NCBI GenBank assembly: GCA_964568805.1
Contig: CAZMRW010000015.1
Span: 1-57,247, forward strand
Source of the DNA: CAZMRW01 sp964568805
GTDB taxonomy: Bacteria > Pseudomonadota > Gammaproteobacteria > Methylococcales > Methylomonadaceae
Length of the DNA stretch: 57,247 bases
Direction: 5' to 3'
The stretch's first letter is position 1. Each line of letters opens with the position of its first letter. Position numbers and translations under genes: made by a program. A model generated the notes under the pieces. That model ran no database searches and had not been told where the DNA came from. It saw only the letters and a list, made by a program, of their open reading frames with translations. Shown here piece by piece: positions 16,204 to 25,684 of the stretch.

Positions 16204-18654
16204 TTATAACTTTAAGATCACCGCGCCCAGCGGCGGCAAGGTCAAACTCATGGAATGAGGCAGATTCATCCAGGGTGTCGGTTCCGACAACACGGCACCG
16301 TTACCCATATTGCTGCCATCGTAGTATTTGGAATCGGAATTGAAAATTTCAGTATACGTGCCTGCTTCCGGCACGCCGATACGATAATTTTCCCTGGGGA
16401 TAGGTGTAAAGTTAAGGACGATAACCAGATCTTCGAATTCACACTTGCGTCTGAAACTGATCACCGATTGCTGAATGTCATGGCAGTCGATCCATTCAAA
16501 GCCTTGATGTTCAAAGTCATGGGTGAATAAGGCCGGATGGGTCTTATAAAGATGATTCAGGTCTTTGACCAGGGTTTGTATGCCGCGATGATGGGCATAA
16601 TCGAGCACGTACCAATCGAGGGCCTTGTTGACGCTCCATTCGTTGCCCTGGCCAAATTCACAGCCCATAAACAGCAGCTTTTTACCGGGATAGGTGTACA
16701 TCAAGGAGAACAGCAAGCGCAGATTGGCGAATCGCTGCCATTCATCCCCCGGCATTTTGTTAACCAGTGAGCCCTTGCCATGCACGACTTCGTCATGGGA
16801 AAACGGCAGTACAAAGTTTTCGGTAAAGGCGTAGAGCAAGCCGAAGGTAAGCTGGTCATGGTGGTGCATTCTGTGCACGGGGTCCAGGCTCATGTAGGCA
16901 AGGGTGTCATGCATCCAGCCCATGTTCCATTTCATTGAGAAACCGAGTCCGCCGGTCCAGGTTGGGCGGGTGACCTGCGGCCAGGCCGTGGATTCCTCCG
17001 CCATGATGACCGTGCCGGGATGCTGGTCATGAGTGACCGAATTCAGTTCCCTCAGAAATTCAATGGCCTCCAGGTTCTCGTTGCCGCCGTACATATTGGG
17101 GATCCAGTCATTCTGTTCACGGGAATAATCCAGATAAAGCATGGACGCCACGGCATCGACCCTGAGTCCGTCGAGATGAAACTCTTCCAGCCAGTACATC
17201 GCGCTGGCAAGCAAAAAGTTTTTAACCTCATTGCGTCCGTAGTTGTAGATCAGGGTTCCCCAATCGCGATGTTCTCCTTTTCGGGGGTCTTCGTGTTCGT
17301 ATAGGGCGCTGCCGTCAAAACGGGCCAGTGCGAACGAATCCTTTGGGAAATGAGCAGGCACCCAATCGAGAATGACGCCGATATTGTTCTGGTGGCACAT
17401 ATCGATAAAGTAACGGAAATCATCTGGCGAACCATGGCGGCTGGTGGGAGCGAAATACCCCGTCGTTTGATAGCCCCACGAAATATCAAGCGGATGTTCG
17501 GTGATCGGCAGCAGTTCGATGTGGGTAAAGCCCATCTGCTTGACATAATCGACCAGTTCATGCGCCAGGTCGCGGTAGCTTAGGAAGTTGCCCTGGGTAT
17601 CGCGGCGCCATGAGCCCAGATGAACTTCATAGATCGCCATCGGTTGGCGCAGCCAATTGTGATGGACGCGATTCGTCATCCATTGGTGATCCAGCCAATG
17701 GTAGGTTTTTTCCTTAACGACGATGGTTGACGTGCTGGGACGAAATTCGAATTGCTGTCCGTAGGGGTCGCTTTTGACCAATATTTCCTTGCTATTGCGG
17801 TTTAATATTTCGAATTTATACAGACAGCCTTCTTTCAGTCCCGGAATAAAAATTTCCCAGATACCGCAGCCGCCGAGATTGCGCATGGGATTGCAACGGC
17901 CATCCCAGCGGTTAAAATCGCCGACAATGCTAACGCGTTCGGCATTGGGCGCCCACACCGCGAACAAGACGCCGTCGATGCCGTCAACAGAGTGTAAATG
18001 TGCTCCCAGTTTCTGATAAATATGCCAGTGTTTGCCTTCGCCGAACAAGTGGATATCGAATTCGGGCAGTTGCTTATCGAAATCATAGGCATCATAGTTT
18101 TCATGGGTAAATCCGTATTTGTCTACCCAGGTCAATTTATAATGCTTTGGTAATTCGTCTTTTTTGGCTTTATAGATAAAGAAATCGGTACCGGTGATCC
18201 TGTCCAGTTTCGGCCCGTTGTTGCCAAGGCAAACGGTTTCGGCATGAGGCATGAAAACCCTGATTTCGATATGATCAGCCTGTTGATGGCGGCCCAGAAT
18301 TGAAAAAGGGTCATGGTGCCTGGCTTCAATGATTTTAATCTGATCAATGCTGAGGGTAGGAACTGCTGTGGATTTTACAGCTGATTTGTCGGCTTCCGTG
18401 ACTGGTTCGGCTTCGCGATTCGCAGCGCCTTGTTGGGCTTTTCCGGTGTTGGCCGGTTTCGCAGAACCGGATTTTTTCGATGTTGCTGCAGCGGGCGGGC
18501 CAGGCTCCGAAAGTTCCTTGGCGTCTTCTTTTTTTTCTTTTACAGGGGCGCTCGGGGCGTCATCCGGCAACTTTACAGGGGCAATGTTCAGAGCGCTTGG
18601 TTCAGTAATTTTTGTAGAATCAGCATCGGATGAATTTTTTGAATGTCTTTTCAC
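16204..18654 (-). CDS. glgB: GlgB, glycogen branching enzyme with long N-terminal extension
   Basis: Transfers alpha-1,4 chains to make alpha-1,6 branches. It contains a CBM48 N-domain beginning near HDPFSILGRHQ and a GH13 catalytic domain with GLRVDAVAS (nucleophile Asp), a Glu in AEESTAWP and FSHDEV. I propose a GTG start at 18654 (VKRHSKNSS), preceded by AGAGG, giving 816 residues. An ATG at 18714 would give 836 residues but has no ribosome site and would leave only 29 bp to the divergent glgC. Either start leaves about 100 residues of low-complexity, Ala/Pro/Lys/Glu-rich extension before the CBM48, so the protein is longer than the usual 730 or so residues. The extension is probably disordered; function unknown. 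Confidence 0.93.
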   Translation of the reverse strand: MKRHSKNSSDADSTKITEPSALNIAPVKLPDDAPSAPVKEKKEDAKELSEPGPPAAATSKKSGSAKPANTGKAQQGAANREAEPVTEADKSAVKSTAVPTLSIDQIKIIEARHHDPFSILGRHQQADHIEIRVFMPHAETVCLGNNGPKLDRITGTDFFIYKAKKDELPKHYKLTWVDKYGFTHENYDAYDFDKQLPEFDIHLFGEGKHWHIYQKLGAHLHSVDGIDGVLFAVWAPNAERVSIVGDFNRWDGRCNPMRNLGGCGIWEIFIPGLKEGCLYKFEILNRNSKEILVKSDPYGQQFEFRPSTSTIVVKEKTYHWLDHQWMTNRVHHNWLRQPMAIYEVHLGSWRRDTQGNFLSYRDLAHELVDYVKQMGFTHIELLPITEHPLDISWGYQTTGYFAPTSRHGSPDDFRYFIDMCHQNNIGVILDWVPAHFPKDSFALARFDGSALYEHEDPRKGEHRDWGTLIYNYGRNEVKNFLLASAMYWLEEFHLDGLRVDAVASMLYLDYSREQNDWIPNMYGGNENLEAIEFLRELNSVTHDQHPGTVIMAEESTAWPQVTRPTWTGGLGFSMKWNMGWMHDTLAYMSLDPVHRMHHHDQLTFGLLYAFTENFVLPFSHDEVVHGKGSLVNKMPGDEWQRFANLRLLFSLMYTYPGKKLLFMGCEFGQGNEWSVNKALDWYVLDYAHHRGIQTLVKDLNHLYKTHPALFTHDFEHQGFEWIDCHDIQQSVISFRRKCEFEDLVIVLNFTPIPRENYRIGVPEAGTYTEIFNSDSKYYDGSNMGNGAVLSEPTPWMNLPHSMSLTLPPLGAVILKL

Positions 18655-18671
18655 TGTATCGGCCTCTGTGT

Positions 18672-18731
18672 AGTAGAATAACTTTCGGTCAATGTTACCA
18701 AACACAACTATCATTGTGAATCTATTCTACT
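18672..18731. promoter_or_regulatory. Inverted repeat framing the glgB/glgC divergent region
   Basis: AGTAGAATA (18672-18680) and its exact complement TATTCTACT (18723-18731) lie 42 bp apart, symmetrically placed in the space between the divergent glgB and glgC genes. They could be paired operators or the edges of overlapping promoters. This reading requires glgB to start at the GTG at 18654. The right copy abuts the GGGAG ribosome site of glgC. Confidence 0.45.
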
Positions 18732-18743
18732 GGGAGAATACCA

Positions 18744-20003
18744 ATGCCAGATTTTTTAGTCAGCCACTTAACACGCAAAACAATTGCTTTAATTTTAGCC
18801 GGCGGCCGCGGTTCACGATTGATGAATATGACGGATTGGCGCGCCAAACCCGCTGTACCTTTTGGCGGCAAATTCCGTATCATAGATTTTCCATTATCCA
18901 ATTGTTTAAATTCCGGTATACGCAAGATAGGTGTATTGACTCAATATAAGGCCGATTCGCTGATTCGGCATCTGCAACTGGGCTGGGGGTTTTTGACCGG
19001 TGAATTCGGCGAATATGTCCATTTGATGCCCGCTCAACAGCGGCATGATGAGGATTCCTGGTATAAAGGCACCGCGGATGCAATCTTCCAGAATATCGAT
19101 ATACTCCGCAACCGCGATCCGGAATACATCCTGGTGCTTGCCGGCGATCATATTTATAAAATGGATTATGCCGCCATGTTGGCCGACCATGTTGAAAAAA
19201 AGGCCGATTTGACCATAGGTTGTATCGAAGTTTCATTAAAAGAAGCAACTGCCTTCGGCGTTATGGGCGTCGACGAAAACCGCCGGGTCAAGGCGTTTGT
19301 TGAAAAACCGGCCAACCCCCCGATTATGCCTGGCCGGAAAGATACGGCATTGGCTTCGATGGGTATCTATATTTTCAACGCCGGCTTCTTATTTGAACAA
19401 CTCATCAAGGATGCCGACACCAAAAATTCCAGCCACGATTTCGGTAAAGACATTATCCCGTCGGTTATCGATAAATATATTGTCAATGCTTATCCGTTTC
19501 TGGATTTGCAAAGCGGCGTGCAAAGTTACTGGCGCGACGTGGGTACCATAGACGCTTACTGGGCTGCCAATATGGAATTGATTGGGGTTAAGCCTGATTT
19601 GAATTTGTACGATACCTACTGGCCGATATGGACTTATCAGGAACAGACGCCGCCCGCGAAATTTGTTTTTGATGAGGACGATAGAAGAGGGCAGGCGGTA
19701 GATTCGATGGTTTCAGGTGGCTGCGTCATTTCCGGCGCGATGGTCAGGCATTCTCTGCTATTCTCAAATGTCAGGGTAAACTCTTATACGACGCTGCAGG
19801 ACAGCATCGTTCTACCACAAGCCAATATTGGCCGTCATTGTCGAATCACCAAAGCCATCATAGAAAAAGGCTGTGAAATTCCGGAAGGCACCATCATCGG
19901 TGAAAACAGGGCCGAAGATGAGAAAAAATATCATGTCAGTCCGGGCGGTGTCGTTCTGGTGACACCGGATATGTTAGGGCAAAAACTGCATTTCGTTCGA
20001 TAA
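18744..20003 (+). CDS. glgC: GlgC, glucose-1-phosphate adenylyltransferase
   Basis: Makes ADP-glucose from ATP and glucose-1-phosphate, the committed step of bacterial glycogen synthesis. The 419-residue length is typical. It shows the nucleotide motif LILAGGRGSRL, the regulatory/substrate segment RAKPAVPFGGKFRIIDFPLS, YKGTADA, AGDHIYKMDY and a C-terminal left-handed beta-helix region. GGGAG lies just before the ATG. It diverges from glgB and is followed 116 bp later by the GH57 gene. Allosteric control by glycolytic intermediates is known for the family and not visible here. Confidence 0.97.
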   Translation: MPDFLVSHLTRKTIALILAGGRGSRLMNMTDWRAKPAVPFGGKFRIIDFPLSNCLNSGIRKIGVLTQYKADSLIRHLQLGWGFLTGEFGEYVHLMPAQQRHDEDSWYKGTADAIFQNIDILRNRDPEYILVLAGDHIYKMDYAAMLADHVEKKADLTIGCIEVSLKEATAFGVMGVDENRRVKAFVEKPANPPIMPGRKDTALASMGIYIFNAGFLFEQLIKDADTKNSSHDFGKDIIPSVIDKYIVNAYPFLDLQSGVQSYWRDVGTIDAYWAANMELIGVKPDLNLYDTYWPIWTYQEQTPPAKFVFDEDDRRGQAVDSMVSGGCVISGAMVRHSLLFSNVRVNSYTTLQDSIVLPQANIGRHCRITKAIIEKGCEIPEGTIIGENRAEDEKKYHVSPGGVVLVTPDMLGQKLHFVR

Positions 20004-20119
20004 AGAATTCTGCTTCTGAAGTTTATCAAGCGCGGCGAAAACAGCTAATCCTGAAACGATGCCCTCCCGGCTTTTCTTGGTGACTTAAGAGACGCCGGTC
20101 GAGGACAATAACGTACGTC

Positions 20120-21811
20120 ATGTCAGAAAAAAAGAAGTTAAAGTTAGTCTTGTGCTGGCATATGCATCAGCCTGAGTATAGGGACTTGCACTCCGGGGAA
20201 TTCAAATTGCCTTGGACCTATCTTCATGTCATCAAGGATTATGTCGATATGGCCGCGCATCTGGAGGCTGTGCCGGAAGCTAAAGCGGTGGTCAATTTTG
20301 CGCCGATTTTGCTGGAGCAGATAGAAGCATATGCCAATCAAGTCAACGGTTTTCTGAATCATGGTCACGCCATCTCGGACCCCTTGCTGGCGGCTCTGGT
20401 CGCTTCCAGCATTCCGGATGATCCCGAAGATCGCTTGAAGTTGATTAAAGACTGTATGCGGGCAAACCGCGAAATGCAAATCAACCGGTATCCGGCGTTT
20501 AAAAAACTGGTGGAAATGACTGAATGGCTGGAGCAGCATTACGACTCCCTGTGTTATGTCAATTCCCAGTTTATCATCGATATGCTGGTTTGGTATCATT
20601 TGGCATGGATGGGCGAAACTGTCAAGTTGTCGGATAACCGGATCAAGTTCTTGACAGAAAAAGGTATGAACTATACCTTGCACGAGCGGCTTGAAATTCT
20701 GGAGATTATCGGCGACTTGCTATCGAGCGTCATTTACCGGTATAAAGCCTTGGTCAAAAAAAGACAGATAGAGCTTTCCGTGACGCCGTATGCTCATCCG
20801 ATCATGCCGCTTTTGCTGGACTTGACGTCGGCGCATGAAGCGATGCCGGGCGCGCCCTTACCTGATCTCGATCATTATCCGGGCGGAGAGGAACGGGTGG
20901 ACTGGCATCTGGAAAAAGGCGTACAGACGTTCAAACGTTTTTTTGGCTTTAAACCCAAAGGCGTCTGGCCGTCGGAAGGGAGTATCAGCGAGAAAACCCT
21001 GAAAACATTAAGCGACTTTGGCTTTAAATGGGCGGCCAGCGGCGGCGCGGTGTTGCGTAACAGCATGAATCTGCAGGAAAATTACAGACCGGCCGGCATG
21101 CACTATCCGTTCAAGCTGAAGAATACCCGGATTGCCTGTTTTTTCCGCGATGACGGATTATCCGATCTGATCGGTTTTGAATATTCAAAATGGCACGCCG
21201 ACGATGCGGTGGCCGATCTGATCAGGCACCTGGAAAATATTGCCGCTCATGAATCGGGTGATCCAGTGGTTTCGATCATCATGGACGGCGAAAATGCATG
21301 GGAATATTTCCCCGCCAATGGCTATTATTTTCTGCGCGGGCTATACGAACGCCTGGCACAGCACCCCCGCATTCAATTGACGACATTTTCGGAATGCCTG
21401 AAAGACAAAACACCGGTTAAACCGCTGCCCAGACTGGTTGCCGGAAGCTGGGTTTACGGAACCTTTTCCACCTGGATAGGATCCAGCGATAAAAATCGCG
21501 GCTGGGACATGCTGGGCGATGTCAAAAGAGCATACGACAACGCCATTGCCGCCAACCGATTGACGGCAGCGCAACGACAGCAAGCCGAGCACCAGCTAGC
21601 GATTTGCGAAGGCTCCGACTGGTTCTGGTGGTTTGGCGACTATAATCCGGGGCATGCCGTGAGTAGTTTCGAAAAACAATTCCGGCTTAATTTAGCTAGC
21701 TTATACCAACTGCTGGGTGAGGAACCCCCGCCTTATCTTGCCTTATCATTTACCCAGGGATCAGGCGCCCCGGCTATGGGGGGAACCATGCGCCATGGCG
21801 TAGAACACTAA
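20120..21811 (+). CDS. GH57 family alpha-glucan-acting glycoside hydrolase
   Basis: A 563-residue cytoplasmic enzyme with no signal peptide. It belongs to GH57, whose members hydrolyse or transfer alpha-glucans on a retaining seven-stranded barrel. Conserved regions visible are CWHMHQPEYRD at the N-terminus, VWPSEGSIS in the middle (the Glu is the expected nucleophile) and IMDGENAWEYF (the Asp is the expected acid/base). The WPSEGS form resembles the amylopullulanase-like group more than GH57 branching enzymes, but the specificity (amylase, pullulanase or glucanotransferase) cannot be decided. It lies between glgC and malQ, ending 1 nt before the malQ start, so the three probably form an operon for glycogen synthesis and remodelling. 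Confidence 0.85.
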   Translation: MSEKKKLKLVLCWHMHQPEYRDLHSGEFKLPWTYLHVIKDYVDMAAHLEAVPEAKAVVNFAPILLEQIEAYANQVNGFLNHGHAISDPLLAALVASSIPDDPEDRLKLIKDCMRANREMQINRYPAFKKLVEMTEWLEQHYDSLCYVNSQFIIDMLVWYHLAWMGETVKLSDNRIKFLTEKGMNYTLHERLEILEIIGDLLSSVIYRYKALVKKRQIELSVTPYAHPIMPLLLDLTSAHEAMPGAPLPDLDHYPGGEERVDWHLEKGVQTFKRFFGFKPKGVWPSEGSISEKTLKTLSDFGFKWAASGGAVLRNSMNLQENYRPAGMHYPFKLKNTRIACFFRDDGLSDLIGFEYSKWHADDAVADLIRHLENIAAHESGDPVVSIIMDGENAWEYFPANGYYFLRGLYERLAQHPRIQLTTFSECLKDKTPVKPLPRLVAGSWVYGTFSTWIGSSDKNRGWDMLGDVKRAYDNAIAANRLTAAQRQQAEHQLAICEGSDWFWWFGDYNPGHAVSSFEKQFRLNLASLYQLLGEEPPPYLALSFTQGSGAPAMGGTMRHGVEH

Positions 21812-21812
21812 C

Positions 21813-23303
21813 TTGAGATTACACTGCTTGAATAACATTTTAAACAAACGCCGTGCCGGAATCCTGCTTCATATCACTTCTCTGCCGGGACCCGATGAAC
21901 AGGGAGATTTTGGCCGGGATGCCTATTATTTTGTCGATTTTTTAAAAAACACCGGTGTCACCATATGGCAGACACTGCCTTTGGGCATGACCCATACGGA
22001 CGGTTCTCCCTATGGGTGTTTATCCGCTCATGCGGGCAATCCGGCCCTGATCAATATCGATAATCTGGTCAAATTGGGCTGGCTCGATTCAGTCGAGTGC
22101 CGCGAGGGTTGCCGCAAATCATCGGAGAGTATTAAAAGTTGCCTGTTGACTAAAGCTTATTATGGATTCATGGATCGGGCGGAAGAGCATGACCGGGATG
22201 ACTTCGCGCATTTTTGTCAAGCCAAGGATTACTGGCTTGATGATTTCGCCTTATTCATCGCGCTCAGGAATGAATTCGGCCATCTATGCTGGAATCAATG
22301 GCCCGAGCCTTATAAGGAAAGGGATGTAAAAACGATGAAGATGGCGCGCAGCCGGCTGAAGGAAGCAATCGACTGCATTAAATTCGAGCAATACGTCTTT
22401 TTCCGCCAATGGATGGAGCTGAAAGCGTACGCCAACCTCCGTGATGTCTTATTGTTTGGGGACATTCCCATTTTTGTTGCTTATGACAGCGCCGATGTCT
22501 GGGCTAACCGGGACGTCTTTAAGCTTGATGATGCCGGTGAAATGACCGTGGTGGCCGGCGTCCCGCCGGATTATTTTTCGTCGACCGGACAGCGGTGGGG
22601 TAACCCGCATTATAACTGGACAACGCTGACTCAAACCGGATTCGATTGGTGGCTTAAACGCCTGGAGACCCAGTTAGAGCAATTCGACATCATTCGTATC
22701 GACCATTTTCGCGGATTTGAAGCCGCCTGGGAGATTCCGGCCCACCAAGAGACGGCTACCAACGGGCAATGGGCCAAGGCTCCGGGGAAGCAATTATTGC
22801 AGGCCATTCAGGATGAATTCGGATCGATACCGCTGGTGGCCGAAGATTTAGGCATTATTACTCCCGAGGTCGAAGAGTTAAGGGATGAGTTTAATTTGCC
22901 CGGCATGAAGATATTGCAGTTTGCTTTTGGCAGCGGTCCGGATAATCCTTATTTACCTGACCATCATGTTAAAAATAGCGTCGTTTACACCGGGACCCAT
23001 GATAACGATACGACGGTGGGATGGTCCGATAAGTTGAGTGGCGAAGAAAAACATTATATTTACGAGTACCTCGGTTTTCCGTCTACCACGCTGAATTGTG
23101 CGTTGATACAAGCGGCATTACGCTCGGTCGCCAATCTTGCGGTGATACCGATGCAGGATATTCTCGAATTAAATACCGAGCACAGGATGAATATTCCCGG
23201 AACAGCGGAAGGCAATTGGCGTTGGCGCTTTCAATGGGATCAATTAACAGCCGAACGGGCTCAGAGATTAGCTCATTGGATAGAACTGTATGACCGGAAA
23301 TGA
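21813..23303 (+). CDS. malQ: MalQ, 4-alpha-glucanotransferase (GH77)
   Basis: Amylomaltase that moves alpha-1,4-glucan segments between maltooligosaccharides in the cytoplasm. The 496-residue protein starts near RRAGILLHITSLPGP, a hallmark of GH77. It contains IRIDHFRGFEAAW (nucleophile Asp), VAEDLGIITPEV (acid/base Glu) and GTHDNDT (third acidic residue). The start is uncertain: TTG at 21813, 1 nt after the GH57 stop, or TTG at 21828. Neither has a strong ribosome site, so translation is probably coupled to the upstream gene. Two hairpins follow the gene. Confidence 0.94.
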   Translation: MRLHCLNNILNKRRAGILLHITSLPGPDEQGDFGRDAYYFVDFLKNTGVTIWQTLPLGMTHTDGSPYGCLSAHAGNPALINIDNLVKLGWLDSVECREGCRKSSESIKSCLLTKAYYGFMDRAEEHDRDDFAHFCQAKDYWLDDFALFIALRNEFGHLCWNQWPEPYKERDVKTMKMARSRLKEAIDCIKFEQYVFFRQWMELKAYANLRDVLLFGDIPIFVAYDSADVWANRDVFKLDDAGEMTVVAGVPPDYFSSTGQRWGNPHYNWTTLTQTGFDWWLKRLETQLEQFDIIRIDHFRGFEAAWEIPAHQETATNGQWAKAPGKQLLQAIQDEFGSIPLVAEDLGIITPEVEELRDEFNLPGMKILQFAFGSGPDNPYLPDHHVKNSVVYTGTHDNDTTVGWSDKLSGEEKHYIYEYLGFPSTTLNCALIQAALRSVANLAVIPMQDILELNTEHRMNIPGTAEGNWRWRFQWDQLTAERAQRLAHWIELYDRK

Positions 23304-23344
23304 AATGGGCAAGTCATGGTGGCAAGACGAGATACGGCTGGCTT

Positions 23345-23403
23345 AGCACTGTTTATCACAGTGCTCTAAAAATCGTAGGGAAGGGGCAACAAGGCGTTGC
23401 CCC
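23345..23403. repeat. Two adjacent hairpins between convergent genes
   Basis: The first is AGCACTGT / ACAGTGCT (23345-23352 and 23358-23365) with a 5-nt loop. The second is GGGGCAAC / GTTGCCCC (23383-23390 and 23396-23403), also with a 5-nt loop. They sit between malQ and the convergent gene ending at 23411. Neither strand has a long T-run, so they may act as 3-prime-end structures or be a REP-like intergenic element. Confidence 0.6.
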
Positions 23404-23410
23404 TAATCGT

Positions 23411-23926
23411 TTATTCGGCGGGCTTTAAATGGTGTTTAATGTGTTCCGGAACGACTTCTTTGCCGTGTTCGCTCGTCTGGGCGTCAAACCACTCATGAAG
23501 TGCCTGAACATATTGAGGATATTCGGTTGAATAATGAATCTGCGCGCCATCCGGCAATTCCTTGTATTCAAATCTGATATCATCGGTCTGCGCCTTTTTT
23601 AATTGGGCGAGACCCGGCATATCGGGGCCATGTATGCGTTCAGTCTCGGAAAAATCGCCTTTTCTGAATTCATTGGACAATTTGAATAAATAGTCCTGGA
23701 TCAATTTTATCTGCTCGGTATTGTCAGCCGATTTGACGACAATATGTTGAACGCCGCCGTGAACGGTTTTGGTAAACGAATGCCGGACTTCATCCATTGC
23801 AAAGGGCACCGTCTGCTGTTCGCGTTGCTTCACTTCCGCCATCCGCTTAGGGTCGGCTTGCTCTTCAGACGACGCTGTCGACGAAAAAAACAAAAGTCCA
23901 ATTAATATCAAGGGGGTATATTTCAT
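23411..23926 (-). CDS. Exported protein of unknown function
   Basis: A 171-residue protein with a clear signal peptide (MKYTPLILIGLLFFSSTASS, cleaved near residue 20), so it is periplasmic or secreted. The mature part is hydrophilic and His/Glu-rich, with the motifs HGGVQHIVV, HGPDMPGLAQLK and a C-terminal HxxxH pattern (EHIKHHLK). No enzyme motif was recognised. GGAG stands well placed before the ATG. It is convergent with malQ and precedes nothing obvious in an operon. Confidence 0.8.
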   Translation of the reverse strand: MKYTPLILIGLLFFSSTASSEEQADPKRMAEVKQREQQTVPFAMDEVRHSFTKTVHGGVQHIVVKSADNTEQIKLIQDYLFKLSNEFRKGDFSETERIHGPDMPGLAQLKKAQTDDIRFEYKELPDGAQIHYSTEYPQYVQALHEWFDAQTSEHGKEVVPEHIKHHLKPAE

Positions 23927-24064
23927 GATCGTACTCCATGTTGAATTAATATCACTGAATACATCTTATCTTGCAACTGCATCACAAAAGACTCATTTGC
24001 CTTGCTCAGGTTCAATCAATTGATGCGGTGCAAACCAGCTGGAATAGGGCGAATCAAATCCGGG

Positions 24065-25453
24065 TTAACCCCATTGCGGCTTGCGAACGTTAAAACCGCG
24101 CCCCTTGATTTTGCCGCCTCGTAAACAGTTAAGTGCTTTGTCGGCACTGTCGCGTTTGATCGCCACATAAGCATGGTTATCGAAGATATCGATTTTGCCC
24201 ACGTCGCTGCCGGGAATACCTGCAGTGCCGGTCAATGCGCCCAAAATATCGCCTGGACGCACTTTGTCCTTGCGCCCGCCTGCAATCCATAAGGTCACCA
24301 TCGGCGGCTCGAAGCGATGTTCGCGGCTCATTTTAAACGGCGCTACGTCGTCCCATTTAGCCTGGGTGTTCTGATACTCTTCAATGGCCTTGACCCGGTT
24401 CAGTTCCTGCAGCGTGCACAAACTGAGCGCCAGTCCTTTCTGACCCGCGCGACCTGTGCGGCCGATGCGGTGCACATACACTTCCGGGTCCCACGGCAGT
24501 TCGTAATTGATCACCGCCTGCAAGTCCTTGATATCCAGGCCGCGCGCGGCGACATCGGTGGCAACCAGCATCGAACAGCTTTTATTGGCAAAACGCACCA
24601 GCACCTGATCCCGGTCTTTCTGTTCCAGATCGCCATGCAGGGCCTGAACCGAAAAACCGCTGTTGTGAAGCGCAGTGGCGATATCGCTGCAATCTTTCTT
24701 GGTATTGCAGAAGATGACCGTCGACTCCGGCCGGTAAAAAGCCAGCAGATAACCCAAAGCATTGATTCGCTGGCCTTTCTCTATCTGATAAAAACGCTGC
24801 TCGATGACGTCATCATGATGATGCGTCTCAACACTGACGGTCACCGGTTTATACTGGAATTTCCGGCTCAATTCCCGGATCGGATCGGGAAAAGTGGCTG
24901 AAAACAGCAGGGTTTGCCGGTGCGTCGGCGCATGGGAGATGACCTCGGAAACGGCCTCTTCAAAGCCCATGTCCAGCATCCGGTCGGCCTCATCCAGCAC
25001 CAGTATTTTCAGGTTGCCCAAACGAAGGCTGCGCTTGCGTAGATGTTCCTGCAGCCGTCCCGGGGTGCCGACGACGATATGAACACCGCCTTCCAGGGAA
25101 TCGGCCTGCGGGCCGAAAGGCACGCCGCCGCATAACGCCAGGACCTTGATATTCTGCGTGAAACGCGCGAGCCTCCGGATTTCCTTGCAGACCTGATCAG
25201 CCAGTTCTCGGGTTGGGCAAACCACCAGCGCCTGAACTTTGAAACTGCTCATATCCAGCCGCGACAGCAAACCAATGCCGAAGCAGGCCGTCTTGCCGCT
25301 GCCGGTTTTGGCCTGGGCAATGACGTCCTTGCCTTCAAGGATAGACGGCAGACTTTCGGCCTGAATCGGCGTGAGCCGGGTGTAGCCCAATGATTCGATA
25401 TTGTCGAGGAGGGCGGGTTTTAACGGTAACGATGAAAATTCAGCTGTTTGCAC
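24065..25453 (-). CDS. dbpA: DbpA, ATP-dependent RNA helicase
   Basis: A DEAD-box helicase of 462 residues that acts on 23S rRNA during 50S subunit assembly. Helicase motifs in order: Q motif (GYTRLTPIQAESLP), Walker A AKTGSGKT, PTRELA, DEAD (LDEADRMLDMGF), SAT, and HRIGRTGRAG. The C-terminal 75 or so residues (from about VTLWIAGGRKDKVRPGDILGAL) form the DbpA RNA-binding domain that recognises hairpin 92 of 23S rRNA. The start is GTG with a weak AAGAG upstream. Confidence 0.95.
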   Translation of the reverse strand: MQTAEFSSLPLKPALLDNIESLGYTRLTPIQAESLPSILEGKDVIAQAKTGSGKTACFGIGLLSRLDMSSFKVQALVVCPTRELADQVCKEIRRLARFTQNIKVLALCGGVPFGPQADSLEGGVHIVVGTPGRLQEHLRKRSLRLGNLKILVLDEADRMLDMGFEEAVSEVISHAPTHRQTLLFSATFPDPIRELSRKFQYKPVTVSVETHHHDDVIEQRFYQIEKGQRINALGYLLAFYRPESTVIFCNTKKDCSDIATALHNSGFSVQALHGDLEQKDRDQVLVRFANKSCSMLVATDVAARGLDIKDLQAVINYELPWDPEVYVHRIGRTGRAGQKGLALSLCTLQELNRVKAIEEYQNTQAKWDDVAPFKMSREHRFEPPMVTLWIAGGRKDKVRPGDILGALTGTAGIPGSDVGKIDIFDNHAYVAIKRDSADKALNCLRGGKIKGRGFNVRKPQWG

Positions 25454-25684
25454 AAAGGACTCTTAATAAAGGCGAATGTTGACGAACTGCCTTCATTCAA
25501 TCGTTTATGATAACAGATACTTAGGTTTTAAGGGGGATTAGGACATGGCCGGCCGAAATCTCGGTGCAATAGATGCCGCCTGAGGTGTGCTTGCCGCGGC
25601 GTTCGACGTATGCCTAGGCCACGTTTTGCTGTTGATTCTCCGTTTGAGGAGAGTTCGGAGAAAACGCTATGCGTCAAAGAATTA

